A stretch of DNA of 39,838 nucleotides from Gemmatimonadota bacterium (GCA_031127075.1 JARIFA010000016.1:1-39838); one strand, 5' to 3'. Numbered from the stretch's first letter, positions 16,152-23,783 are shown. A program made the numbers and translations. The notes: generated by a model from the letters alone, not told the origin.

Positions 16152-17837
16152 ATGCAGACGCTCGATTGGGTGGTCGTTGTCGGGTATCTCGGCTACATCG
16201 TCTGGGACGGGCTCCGGCGTGCCCGCGGCACGACCGACATCGAGGGATACTTCCTCGCGAACCGTAGCTTGCCGTGGTGGGCCGTCGGCCTCTCGGTGAT
16301 GGCGACGCAGCTCTCGGCGATCACCCTCGTCGGGACGACGGGGCAGGGCGCCACCGATGGCCTCCGTTTCGTCCAGTTCTACTTCGGGCTCCCGCTCGCG
16401 ATGGTGCTCCTCGGCGTCACCCTCGTGCCGTTCCTGCATCGCGCGAAGGTCTACACCGCGTACGAGTATCTCGAGCGCCGCTTCGACGGGCGCACGCGGA
16501 CCCTCACCAGTCTCCTCTTCCTGCTGTCGCGCGGCCTCTCGTGCGGTGCGATCATCTCCGCGCCGGCGGTCGTCCTCTCGGCGGTCCTCGGCTGGCCCCT
16601 CGCGTGGTGCGTCGCGATGATCGGCGTCCCGACGGTGTTGTACACCGTGGTGGGCGGCGTGCAGGCCGTGACGTGGGCGGACGTGAAGCAGATGGTCGTC
16701 ATCGTCGGTGCCGTGGGCGCGATGGCCGTCGTGCTGATCACCCGAATCCCTGTCCCGCTCGACGATGCCCTCGCCGTCGCGGGGGCCGCCGGTCGTCTCC
16801 GCGTCTTCGACCTCTCGTTCTCGCTCGAGAATCCCTACACCCTCTGGTCGGGACTCATCGGCGGCACCTTCCTGATGCTCTCGTACTTCGGGACCGACCA
16901 GAGCCAGGTGCAGCGCTACCTCGCCGCGCGGTCGGTCGACGAGGCGCGGAGCTCGCTCCTGATGAGCGCCTACTGGAAGATCCCGCTCCAGGCGCTGATC
17001 CTCCTGCTCGGGGTGCTCGTCTTCCTGTACCACGTGTTCCAGACGGGGCCGCTCTATCACAACCCGGCCCACGAGCGCGCGATGCGTGCCGCCGCGCCGG
17101 CGACGCTCGACTCGCTCACGGGTCGCTATGCCGACGTCTCGGCGGCGCGCGCCGCCGCGGCCCGCACGATGGTGGGGGCCCGTGCAGCCGATGATCCCGC
17201 CGCGCTCGCCGACGCGACCGCCGCGTATCAGGCGCAGGAGCGTGCCGCGGATGCGCTCCGCGCCGAGGCGCTCGCGGAGGCCGGGAAGGTCGTGACCGGC
17301 CCGACGCGTGACGTGAACTACGTGATTCCGCGCTTCGTCCTCGACGTCCTTCCCGTGGGGCTGGTCGGGCTCTTCCTCGCGGCGGTGCTCGCCGCCGCGA
17401 TGTCGAGCATCGCCGCGGAACTCAATTCGCTCTCGACCGCCACGATCGTCGACTTCTACCGCCGGCGGTTCGTGACGGTCGCGGATGAGGCGCATTACCT
17501 ACGCGCCTCCAAGTGGGCCACGGCGCTCTGGGGCGTCTTCGCCTGCGTCATCGCGCTCTACGCCGCGACCCTCGGTTCGCTCATCGAGGTCGTAAACCGC
17601 TTCGGCTCGTTCTTCTACGGCTCCATCCTTGGCGTCTTCCTGCTCGCGATGCTGCCGCGCGCGCGGGCGCGCGGGGCGTTCGTCGGCCTGATCGCGGGGA
17701 TGCTGACGGTCGGGGTGGTGAGCGTGCTCCGCCCCGAGATCGCCTTCCTCTGGCACAACGTGATCGGTGCGGTGGCCGTCGTGGCGGTCGGCCTGCTGCT
17801 CAGCGTCGGTGCGCCGGAGCATCCGGCGCCGCGCTGA
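16152..17837 (+). CDS. Sodium:solute symporter (SSS family)
   Basis: A 561-residue inner-membrane transporter of the LeuT-fold SSS family, which couples Na+ influx to uptake of sugars, carboxylates or similar solutes. Seen motifs are 'GYFLANRSLPWWAVG', 'MATQLSAITLVGTTGQGA', 'YTVVGGVQAVTWADVKQM', 'YFGTDQSQVQRYLAARS', and 'AVLAAAMSSIAAELNSLST', the last being the TM8-type Na+-site helix with conserved Ser. Residues about 303-385 form an alanine-rich, charged, coiled-coil-like insertion between two transmembrane helices; compact family members lack it. The substrate cannot be assigned. The gene follows a 32-residue peptide gene by 2 bases and is certainly cotranscribed with it. Confidence 0.92.
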   Translation: MQTLDWVVVVGYLGYIVWDGLRRARGTTDIEGYFLANRSLPWWAVGLSVMATQLSAITLVGTTGQGATDGLRFVQFYFGLPLAMVLLGVTLVPFLHRAKVYTAYEYLERRFDGRTRTLTSLLFLLSRGLSCGAIISAPAVVLSAVLGWPLAWCVAMIGVPTVLYTVVGGVQAVTWADVKQMVVIVGAVGAMAVVLITRIPVPLDDALAVAGAAGRLRVFDLSFSLENPYTLWSGLIGGTFLMLSYFGTDQSQVQRYLAARSVDEARSSLLMSAYWKIPLQALILLLGVLVFLYHVFQTGPLYHNPAHERAMRAAAPATLDSLTGRYADVSAARAAAARTMVGARAADDPAALADATAAYQAQERAADALRAEALAEAGKVVTGPTRDVNYVIPRFVLDVLPVGLVGLFLAAVLAAAMSSIAAELNSLSTATIVDFYRRRFVTVADEAHYLRASKWATALWGVFACVIALYAATLGSLIEVVNRFGSFFYGSILGVFLLAMLPRARARGAFVGLIAGMLTVGVVSVLRPEIAFLWHNVIGAVAVVAVGLLLSVGAPEHPAPR

Positions 17838-17840
17838 TGC

Positions 17841-17943
17841 ATCTGGCGATGCGGCGGGTGCGCATCGCGATCTGGAGATGCGGGACGGAGACCCACGCCT
17901 GAAGGGCGGGCCGCCCGAAGAATATGCGGCGGCGAACGCATAT
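17841..17943. promoter_or_regulatory. Structured intergenic region upstream of arginase
   Basis: The 174 bases between the symporter stop and arginase hold several ordered elements. A near-identical direct repeat, ATCTGGMGATGCGG, occurs at 17841-17854 and 17870-17883 (13 of 14 bases equal, 29 bases apart). A 13-base palindrome GGGCGG-G-CCGCCC lies at 17904-17916. A perfect 7-bp inverted repeat ATATGCG/CGCATAT lies at 17922-17928 and 17937-17943 with an 8-base spacer. The first palindrome may end the symporter transcript. The A/T-containing inverted repeat is the best operator candidate. The regulator is not known. Confidence 0.45.
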
Positions 17944-17999
17944 CCGGCGCAAACGGTGCAAGCCTATGCGAGACGGGGATGAGATCGCGCCCCGAGGGG

Positions 18000-18005
18000 T
18001 AGGAT
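18000..18005 (+). promoter_or_regulatory. -10 hexamer TAGGAT, leaderless-type spacing
   Basis: TAGGAT is followed by exactly 6 bases and the ATG of arginase at 18012. No TTGACA-like -35 lies 16-18 bases upstream. No good Shine-Dalgarno sequence fits between, which agrees with a leaderless transcript. Confidence 0.45.
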
Positions 18006-18011
18006 GCGTCC

Positions 18012-18923
18012 ATGACCGCCATCCGACTCATCGGCGTCCCCATGGATCTCGGCGCCTCACGCCGCGGCGTCGACATGGGGCCCTCCGCCGTCCGCTACAC
18101 TGACCTCCGCGATCGGCTCGTCGCCCTCGGGCACGACGTCGAGGACGCGGGGAACGTCCCGGTCCCCTTCCGCGAGGATGCCGCGAAGGGCGCACAACGC
18201 GGCGCCCGCTACCTCGGGGCCATCACCGAGGTCTGCACCGCTGTCGCCGCCGCCACGCGCGACGCGCTCGCCGTGGGACGCACGCCGGTGGTGCTCGGTG
18301 GGGACCACGCGCTCGCGGCCGGTTCGGTGGCGGGGGCGGCCGCGCACCTCGCATCGGATGGCCGACGTCTCGGGCTCCTCTGGATCGACGCGCACGGGGA
18401 CCTCAACACGCCGGGGACCTCGCGGTCGGGGAACGTCCACGGGATGCCGCTCGCGGCGATCCTCGGGCACGGCGACCGCGCGCTCGCCGGGATCGCGGGG
18501 GCGACGCCGGCGGTGCGCGCCCGTGACGTGGCGCTCATCGGGCAGCGCGACCTCGACAGCGCCGAGCGGCACCATATCACGACGTGGGGCCTCGCCACGT
18601 ACACGATGCGCGCGCTCGATGAGCGCGGGGTGCGGACCGTGCTCGAAGATGCCATCGCCACAGTCACGCGCGAGACCGATGGCCTCTGGGTCTCGTTCGA
18701 TATGGACGTGATCGATCCCGCCGAGGCGCCGGGGGTCGGCACCGCGGTCCCCGGCGGGATGACGTATCGCGAGGCGCATCTCGCGATGGAGATGCTGGCG
18801 GACACGGGGAAGCTCGTGGGCCTCGACATCGTCGAAGTGAACCCCGTACTCGACGAACACAATCGCACGGCCGAGATCGCGGCGGAGCTGATCCTCAGCG
18901 CGCTCGGCAAACGGATCCTCTGA
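18012..18923 (+). CDS. rocF: Arginase
   Basis: A 303-residue ureohydrolase that splits arginine into ornithine and urea in the cytoplasm. All Mn-cluster ligands are visible: His99 in 'LGGDHALAAGS', Asp126, His128 and Asp130 in 'WIDAHGDLNTP', and Asp230 and Asp232 in 'SFDMDVIDP'. The substrate-binding features 'TSRSGNVHGMPL' and Glu275 in 'DIVEVNP' are those of true arginases rather than agmatinases or formimidoylglutamases. Length is typical for RocF. The next gene, a predicted ornithine cyclodeaminase, starts about 10 bases later, so the pair probably converts arginine through ornithine to proline. Confidence 0.95.
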   Translation: MTAIRLIGVPMDLGASRRGVDMGPSAVRYTDLRDRLVALGHDVEDAGNVPVPFREDAAKGAQRGARYLGAITEVCTAVAAATRDALAVGRTPVVLGGDHALAAGSVAGAAAHLASDGRRLGLLWIDAHGDLNTPGTSRSGNVHGMPLAAILGHGDRALAGIAGATPAVRARDVALIGQRDLDSAERHHITTWGLATYTMRALDERGVRTVLEDAIATVTRETDGLWVSFDMDVIDPAEAPGVGTAVPGGMTYREAHLAMEMLADTGKLVGLDIVEVNPVLDEHNRTAEIAAELILSALGKRIL

Positions 18924-18932
18924 GGACCGATG

Positions 18933-20027
18933 ATGCCGACCACTCGCTATCAGCCGCCGGACTTCACGGCGCCCCATCTCGTGGCGGCGCCCCCCGCGCG
19001 CACCGCGCCCGTCACGCAGGACGGCGTGCTCCCGGATGGCTTCTTCGCGACGACGAACCTCCCGACGTATGTGAAGGGTGAGGACGGGCGCTGGACCCTC
19101 CCGCGCGAGCCACGGATGGACGGGGTGCTGGTGCGCGGTGCCGACGGCGCGTGGTGGGTGCGCGAGGGGCGCCGCGTGCGCGCCGGGGACGCCGTCGTCG
19201 TCGGGACGGCGGAGGACGGGCGCGAGGGGGTGCTTGTCCACGCGCACGGCTTCGTGGCGGAGGCCGGCCCGGGTGGCGACTTCCACTTCATGTCGAGTCA
19301 GGTCTCCCGCGAGAAGCCGATCGACTACACGGCGATCGCGCGGATGCTCGTCGAGGAGAAGCGGCGCGGCGGCTACGTGCTCTGGGTCGCGGGACCCGCC
19401 CTCGTGCATTCGCGCGCGCGCGACAACCTCGTCTGGTTCATCCGGAACGGCTATGTGCAGGCGCTGCTCGCCGGGAACGCTGTCGCCGTGCACGACATCG
19501 AGGCGGCGATCGTCGGCACGACCCTTGGGATGACGAGTCAGGGGGAGCCGACACCGGGCGGGCACGCCGCCCACATGCGGGCCATCAATGCCGTGCGTCG
19601 TGCGGGATCGATCGCGGGCGCGGTCCGTGCGGGGCGCATCACCAGCGGCATCATGCACGCCTGCGTCGTGGAGGAGGTGCCGTTCGTGCTGGGAGGCTCC
19701 ATCCGCGATGATGGGCCGCTCCCCGATGTGTTCACCGATGTGGTGGAGGCGCAGGCGGCGACGCGGGCGCACACGGTGCAGGCGACGATGGCGGTGATGA
19801 TCGCGACCGCGCTGCACTCGATCGCCGTGGGGAACATGCTCCCGGCGTACTACGAGGATCCGCAGCGCGGGCTCTGCGAGCTCCCGACCATCTGTGTCGA
19901 CGCGAGCGAGTTCCTCGTGGGGAAACTCAAAGATCGCGGGACCCACCAGGCGGTGGGGGTCGTGACGAACGCGCAGGACTTCATGAGCATCCTGCGCGCG
20001 GCGGTGGAGCGGGAGGTCGTGGCGTGA
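18933..20027 (+). CDS. TIGR00300 / LOR-SDH domain protein, probable ornithine cyclodeaminase
   Basis: A 364-residue protein of the TIGR00300 (LOR/SDH bifunctional enzyme conserved region) family. It is not the classical mu-crystallin-like ornithine cyclodeaminase. Seen motifs are 'DFHFMSSQVSREKPIDYTAI', 'LAGNAVAVHDIEAAIVGTTL', 'GHAAHMRAINAVRRAGSI', 'PFVLGGSIRDDGPLPDVFTD' and 'TICVDASEFLVGKLKDRGT'. Established knowledge: archaeal members and the C-terminal part of cyanobacterial AgrE/ArgZ-type enzymes convert ornithine to proline and ammonia, probably with NAD. Position directly behind arginase supports that activity here. Two ATGs (18930, 18933) are adjacent; the second has the better spacing from the GAGG at 18922-18925. 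The C-terminal 'VVTNAQDF' region is complete. Confidence 0.88.
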   Translation: MPTTRYQPPDFTAPHLVAAPPARTAPVTQDGVLPDGFFATTNLPTYVKGEDGRWTLPREPRMDGVLVRGADGAWWVREGRRVRAGDAVVVGTAEDGREGVLVHAHGFVAEAGPGGDFHFMSSQVSREKPIDYTAIARMLVEEKRRGGYVLWVAGPALVHSRARDNLVWFIRNGYVQALLAGNAVAVHDIEAAIVGTTLGMTSQGEPTPGGHAAHMRAINAVRRAGSIAGAVRAGRITSGIMHACVVEEVPFVLGGSIRDDGPLPDVFTDVVEAQAATRAHTVQATMAVMIATALHSIAVGNMLPAYYEDPQRGLCELPTICVDASEFLVGKLKDRGTHQAVGVVTNAQDFMSILRAAVEREVVA

Positions 20028-20033
20028 CGCGGG

Positions 20034-20065
20034 ACGGGTCGGCGCCGCGCTCGGCGGCGACCCGT
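20034..20065. terminator. Strong bidirectional hairpin terminator candidate
   Basis: ACGGGTCG (20034-20041) pairs with CGACCCGT (20058-20065). Inside it CGCCG (20043-20047) pairs with CGGCG (20052-20056) around a CGCT loop, with a single G-G mismatch between the two stems. This gives 13 base pairs in the 46-base gap between the converging cyclodeaminase and Rieske genes. There is no T-tract. Confidence 0.6.
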
Positions 20066-20073
20066 GGGGCCGG

Positions 20074-20592
20074 TCAGCCGACTCGCACGCCGCGCGCCGC
20101 CCACCCCTCGGCGTCGCCGTCCACCGGCTGCGCGGTGTCGACGACGATCTTCCCGCCCTCGAGGCGCACCGCGTATCGATCCAGGCTCCGCGGCGACTTG
20201 CCTTGGATGCGCGTCCCCTCGGCGCGGAAGGTGCTCTTGTGCTTCGGACAGAAGAACCGCTGCTGCGCCGGCTGCCACTGCACCATCGTGCCCTTGTGCG
20301 GGCACTCGAGGTCCGCGGCGTAGACCATCCCCTGGTGGCGGATCAGGATGACCCGGTTGGTGCGATCGATCGTCGCGCCGTCCGCCGCGGGGATGTCGTA
20401 GGTCACCGTCGCGCCCGAGACGAGCCCGGTGGCGACGGTGCGGGCCATCGCGTGCAGCGGTGCCGCGTCGCCGGCGATGGCGGTGATGGCGGCGACGGCG
20501 AGGAGCCCGTCACGAAGGAAGCTCCGCCGATCGGGGTCGGCGCAGGTGCCGCCACAGGGGTCGATGGGCTCGGCGGCAGGGAACTCGGACAT
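20074..20592 (-). CDS. Tat-exported Rieske [2Fe-2S] protein
   Basis: A 172-residue protein with a twin-arginine signal 'DRRSFLRDGLLAVAAITAIA' and a Rieske domain. The cluster ligands are Cys97 and His99 ('ECPHKGTM') and Cys115 and His118 ('FFCPKHKSTF'). The C-terminal 'YAVRLEGGKIVVDTAQP' is the usual closing strand. It lacks the extra disulfide Cys pair of cytochrome bc Rieske subunits and stands alone, so it is more like small arsenite-oxidase-type or QcrA-like electron carriers. The partner is unknown. The 20 residues before the RR motif hold a Cys-x3-Cys pair ('DPCGGTCADP'), unusual for a Tat signal N-region. The start at 20592 was chosen over an in-frame start 16 codons upstream because the conserved pattern begins here. 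Confidence 0.88.
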   Translation of the reverse strand: MSEFPAAEPIDPCGGTCADPDRRSFLRDGLLAVAAITAIAGDAAPLHAMARTVATGLVSGATVTYDIPAADGATIDRTNRVILIRHQGMVYAADLECPHKGTMVQWQPAQQRFFCPKHKSTFRAEGTRIQGKSPRSLDRYAVRLEGGKIVVDTAQPVDGDAEGWAARGVRVG

Positions 20593-20692
20593 CGCGGTGC
20601 TCCAGGGTGCGAGTGATGCGCGGGCATAACCTTCCGCCATTCATTCCCCGGCACAAGCTCGAGGTTCCCCGACGGGCCATCGCAGGGCGTGT

Positions 20693-20698
20693 TACACT
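20693..20698 (+). promoter_or_regulatory. -10 hexamer TACACT, leaderless-type spacing
   Basis: TACACT is followed by 7 bases and the GTG at 20706. If it is a real -10, transcription would start at the GTG itself. This supports that GTG as the start of the MFS gene over the in-frame start about 100 bases upstream, which would overlap the divergent Rieske gene. Confidence 0.45.
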
Positions 20699-20705
20699 TG
20701 CGGGC

Positions 20706-21992
20706 GTGACCGCTGACGTCGTCCCGCCCACTCCGTCGCCCGGCTCGACCGGCCCCGCGCTCGAGGCCTCGCCCGCGGGCGCGCCGCGGCGGGCGGCGCT
20801 GGCGTTCATCTTCGTCTCGCTGATCCTCGACATCGTCGCCTTCGGCATCGTGATCCCGGTGTTGCCGCAGCTGATCAAAGGATTCGTCGGCGGCGACACG
20901 CAGCGGGCCGCGCACTGGTACGGGATCTTCGGTACCACGTGGGCCGCGATGCAGTTCCTCTGCTCGCCTCTGCTCGGTGCGCTCTCCGACCGCTTCGGCC
21001 GTCGCCCGGTGCTGCTCCTCTCGATCACCGGCCTCGGACTCGACTACCTGTTGATGGCGCTCGCGCCCTCGCTCACCTGGCTCTTCATCGGGCGCGTCCT
21101 CTCGGGGATGACGGCGGCGGGCTTCGCCACCGCGACGGCCTACATCGCCGACGTCACGCCGCCGGAGCGCCGCGCTGCCTCCTTCGGTCTCGTCGGCGCC
21201 GCGTGGGGCTTCGGCTTCATCATCGGCCCCGCGCTCGGCGGCATCCTGGGCGCGTCGAACCCGCGGCTCCCCTTCTTCGTCGCCGGCGGGATCGCGCTGC
21301 TCAACGCGCTCTACGGGCTCTTCGTGCTGCCGGAGTCGCTCCCGCCGGAGCGGCGCGCGCCCTTCCGCTGGAGCCGCGCCAACCCCTTCGGTGCGCTCAC
21401 CCTGCTCCGCGCGCACCGCGAGCTCATCGGTCTCGCCTCTGCGAGCCTGTTCTACGCGATCGGGCATACGGTGTTCTCGAGCGTCTTCGTGCTCTGGGCC
21501 GGCTACCAGCTCGACTGGGACGCGCGACAGGTCGGCTACGCCCTCGCGATGGTCGGCGTGCTCAACGTGGTGGTACAGGGCGGCATCGTCCGCCCCCTCG
21601 TGCAGCGCCTTGGCGAACGACGCGCCATCGCCATCGGCGCCACCGCAGGGGCGGCGGGGTTCTTCTGGTATGGCATCGCGACGAGCGAGCTCGCCTTCTG
21701 GCTGGGGGCACTCGTCTACTGCCCCGCGGGGCTCTTCAATCCCTCGCTCCTCGGCCTCATCTCGCGTCGCGTCGGCCCGTCGGAGCAGGGACAGGTCCAG
21801 GGCGCGAACAGCAGCCTCACCGGGATTGCCGGGATGATCGGCCCGGCGCTCTTCACCGCCGCGTTCTCGTCGGCGATCGCCCCCGGCGGCGCGGTGCATC
21901 TTCCCGGGATCCCGTTCCTCATCGCCGCGGCCCTTTTCGCAGCTGCGGGACTCACCGCGTGGCGCGCCTCGCGACCGACCGTTTCCGCCTGA
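20706..21992 (+). CDS. MFS efflux transporter, TetA-like (DHA1 family)
   Basis: A 428-residue twelve-helix transporter. '[20 protein letters not shown]' is the typical first helix of the TCR/Tet DHA1 group, '[21 protein letters not shown]' is motif A, and '[14 protein letters not shown]' is motif C, the antiporter signature of drug efflux pumps. The probable activity is proton-driven drug or metabolite export; that tetracycline is the substrate cannot be concluded. The N-terminal 30 residues before helix 1 are Pro/Ala-rich and low complexity, so the true start could be slightly different. I prefer GTG 20706 because of the hexamer placed 7 bases before it. A small secreted-protein gene follows after 17 bases. 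Confidence 0.88.
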   Translation: MTADVVPPTPSPGSTGPALEASPAGAPRRAALAFIFVSLILDIVAFGIVIPVLPQLIKGFVGGDTQRAAHWYGIFGTTWAAMQFLCSPLLGALSDRFGRRPVLLLSITGLGLDYLLMALAPSLTWLFIGRVLSGMTAAGFATATAYIADVTPPERRAASFGLVGAAWGFGFIIGPALGGILGASNPRLPFFVAGGIALLNALYGLFVLPESLPPERRAPFRWSRANPFGALTLLRAHRELIGLASASLFYAIGHTVFSSVFVLWAGYQLDWDARQVGYALAMVGVLNVVVQGGIVRPLVQRLGERRAIAIGATAGAAGFFWYGIATSELAFWLGALVYCPAGLFNPSLLGLISRRVGPSEQGQVQGANSSLTGIAGMIGPALFTAAFSSAIAPGGAVHLPGIPFLIAAALFAAAGLTAWRASRPTVSA

Positions 21993-22009
21993 CCGGAGTG
22001 CTTCCACCC

Positions 22010-22438
22010 ATGCCGACCGCTGTGCTCTCACCCCGACTCCTCCGCGCCGCGTTGGCGCTGATCGCCCTCACCGCGCTGCCGCTCCCCGCCCAGGGCACGG
22101 CACGTTGGCAGGAGATCGGGCGCACGGTGACCGGCAACGCCGTCTTCGTCGATCCGCGCACGATCGTCCGTGAGGGGGATCGCGTCTCCGCCAAGGTGCG
22201 GAGCACCTACGGCACGCCGTCGATGACGCCGAAGGGGCTCATCACCGCGTCGCGCGCGGATGCGACCTTCGACTGCACCCGCAAGGCGGTGCTGGTCCGC
22301 GAGACGACGATCTATCTCGATGAGAAGAAGGGGACGATCTACGAGCGGCGCGTGCCGCAGAACCCCGGCTACGGGCCCGTCTTCCGAAGCAACTTCTCCG
22401 GCGTGGCGTTGGACTACCTCTGTGCGCAGCGCCGGTGA
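22010..22438 (+). CDS. Small secreted protein, surface-adhesin protein E-like
   Basis: A 142-residue protein with a signal peptide (about 1-28, 'LLRAALALIALTALPLPAQG'). The mature part has the pattern of the surface-adhesin protein E family: an initial Trp ('RWQEIGRTVTGNAVFVDPRT'), 'RVSAKVRSTYGTP', a Cys in 'ATFDCTRKAVLVRETTIYLD' and a C-terminal Cys in 'LDYLCAQRR' that probably form a disulfide. The family assignment rests on this pattern and is moderate. A GGAG at 21994-21997 gives a reasonable ribosome site. It probably shares a transcript with the MFS pump upstream. The function is unknown. Confidence 0.75.
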   Translation: MPTAVLSPRLLRAALALIALTALPLPAQGTARWQEIGRTVTGNAVFVDPRTIVREGDRVSAKVRSTYGTPSMTPKGLITASRADATFDCTRKAVLVRETTIYLDEKKGTIYERRVPQNPGYGPVFRSNFSGVALDYLCAQRR

Positions 22439-22455
22439 CGGCGCGCTGCCGTCAC
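22435..22455. terminator. Hairpin terminator candidate containing both stop codons
   Basis: GTGACGGC (22435-22442) and GCCGTCAC (22448-22455) form a perfect 8-bp stem with a 5-base loop. The TGA stop of the plus-strand gene (22436-22438) lies in the left arm, and the stop of the minus-strand gene (22454-22452) lies in the right arm. Confidence 0.6.
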
Positions 22456-22889
22456 TCGCCGAGCGCGGGGTGCCGCCAGCTGTAGAGCAGGCCGAGGAGC
22501 CCGAACTGGGCGAGCGTCCCCGGGGCGAGTGAGGGCGCCTCGCCGCGGATCACCGTCAGCCAGAGGTCGAGTCCGAGCAGCGACGGGTCGAAATCGTGCT
22601 CCGTCGTGTAGTTGCCGGTGAGGTGGAAGTAGATCCCGGCCGGTGCCGCGAGGAGGAGCAACCCCATCACCACCCGGAGCGCACGGAGGCTGTGGCGACC
22701 GCCATCCCATGCGTGCCAGCCGCCGACCGCCAGTGTCGCGCCGAGTAGGGCGAAGGGGACGAACTGCGGCGGATCCTCGTAGTGCTCGAGGAGGACCAAC
22801 TCGCCGATCAATCCCGCCGCGCCGAGGAGGAGGAGGGCGAGCATCCCGCGCCGGAGGAGGGCGACGACGTCGGCAGTGGTCACGGGCAC
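22452..22889 (-). CDS. Hypothetical membrane protein
   Basis: A 145-residue protein I do not recognise. It has four predicted transmembrane segments (about 15-33 'GMLALLLLGAAGLIGELVLL', 42-60 'FVPFALLGATLAVGGWHAW', 70-88 'RVVMGLLLLAAPAGIYFHL', and 125-138 'LAQFGLLGLLYSW') with a polar loop 'TGNYTTEHDFDPS' between the third and fourth. It lies 27 bases downstream of the DUF4097 gene on the same strand, so they are likely cotranscribed. No charged catalytic pattern is visible. Confidence 0.75.
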   Translation of the reverse strand: MPVTTADVVALLRRGMLALLLLGAAGLIGELVLLEHYEDPPQFVPFALLGATLAVGGWHAWDGGRHSLRALRVVMGLLLLAAPAGIYFHLTGNYTTEHDFDPSLLGLDLWLTVIRGEAPSLAPGTLAQFGLLGLLYSWRHPALGE

Positions 22890-22916
22890 CTCGGGGGTGG
22901 GGGGCAGCGCATCAGC

Positions 22917-23705
22917 TCAGAAGGTCCTGATGGTGATGCTGCCGTTCACCGTGGAGGCGCGCAAGTCGGGGCCGCCCGTGCCGATCCGCGCCTTCACCTT
23001 CCGCCGGCTCAGTTCGCCGTCGAGGAGCACGGGGAGCGCCGAGGTGATCTTGCCGTTGACGACGCTGAGGTCGACGTCGGCGTTCGCCGTGGGGGGAAGC
23101 TCCAGCGTGATCGACCCGTTCACCGTCGAGAACTCCACGTCGGTCGTGGCACTCGGCGTGGTGCGCGCGGTGATGCTCCCGTTCACCGTCGATGCGGAGA
23201 CGGCACCCGTCGTATTCCGCGCCGTGATGCTGCCGTTGACAGTCGAGACGTCGACGTCGCCGGCGAGGCCGGTGATGGTGACCCCGCCGTTGACGGTGTG
23301 CGCATCGACGCGCGTCCCGACGGGGACCTTGATCGTCAGCTTGACCGAGACGTCGTTGTTGCGGACGCGGCTCCGACCTGAGACGATCCCCTCCGGCTCA
23401 CAGCGCGCCGTCGGCCCCCAGAGCGCGCAGATGGTGAGGTCGCCGCCGTTGCCGGCCTGGCGCGCCTCGATCCGCACGGCCTCAGGGTCGCCGCGGCGCC
23501 ACTTCTTCTCGGCGACGACCTCGACGGTCGTCCCCGTCCCGGGTTCCACCTCCACAGCACCATTCACGTTGTGGATGTGGACCGCTCGCCCCGCGGCGAC
23601 GCTGCCGCTCCATCGCCAGCTCGTCGTCTGGGCGTGCAGCTGGGTCACGACGAGGAGCGCGGCGGCGAGGCAGAGGGCGGGGCGGAACGGGGCGGGGCGG
23701 CGCAT
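22917..23705 (-). CDS. Secreted DUF4097-type beta-repeat protein
   Basis: A 262-residue protein with a signal peptide ending '...VVTQLHAQ', followed by a right-handed beta-repeat domain. A short unit with core V-N-G-x-[IV] occurs seven times: 'HNVNGAVEV', 'HTVNGGVTI', 'STVNGSITA' twice, 'STVNGSITL', 'SVVNGKITS' and 'STVNGSITI'. This is the stacked-strand pattern of DUF4097 (putative adhesin) proteins, which in many bacteria accompany anti-sigma or small membrane proteins. Cys in 'LTICALWGPTARCEPEG' may form a disulfide. The start at 23705 gives the standard signal peptide and has a GGAG five bases upstream. The molecular function is unknown. Confidence 0.85.
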   Translation of the reverse strand: MRRPAPFRPALCLAAALLVVTQLHAQTTSWRWSGSVAAGRAVHIHNVNGAVEVEPGTGTTVEVVAEKKWRRGDPEAVRIEARQAGNGGDLTICALWGPTARCEPEGIVSGRSRVRNNDVSVKLTIKVPVGTRVDAHTVNGGVTITGLAGDVDVSTVNGSITARNTTGAVSASTVNGSITARTTPSATTDVEFSTVNGSITLELPPTANADVDLSVVNGKITSALPVLLDGELSRRKVKARIGTGGPDLRASTVNGSITIRTF

Positions 23706-23783
23706 CGGGACTCCGGGGACGGTAGGGCACGCGGTGATACTCGTCATACGACGGGGCGGCGTCCCGGGTTTCGCGGGTGCGCA

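Noticed and set aside
18057-19946. 629-codon minus-strand frame opposite arginase and the cyclodeaminase
   Set aside because: Antisense shadow of two well-supported genes.
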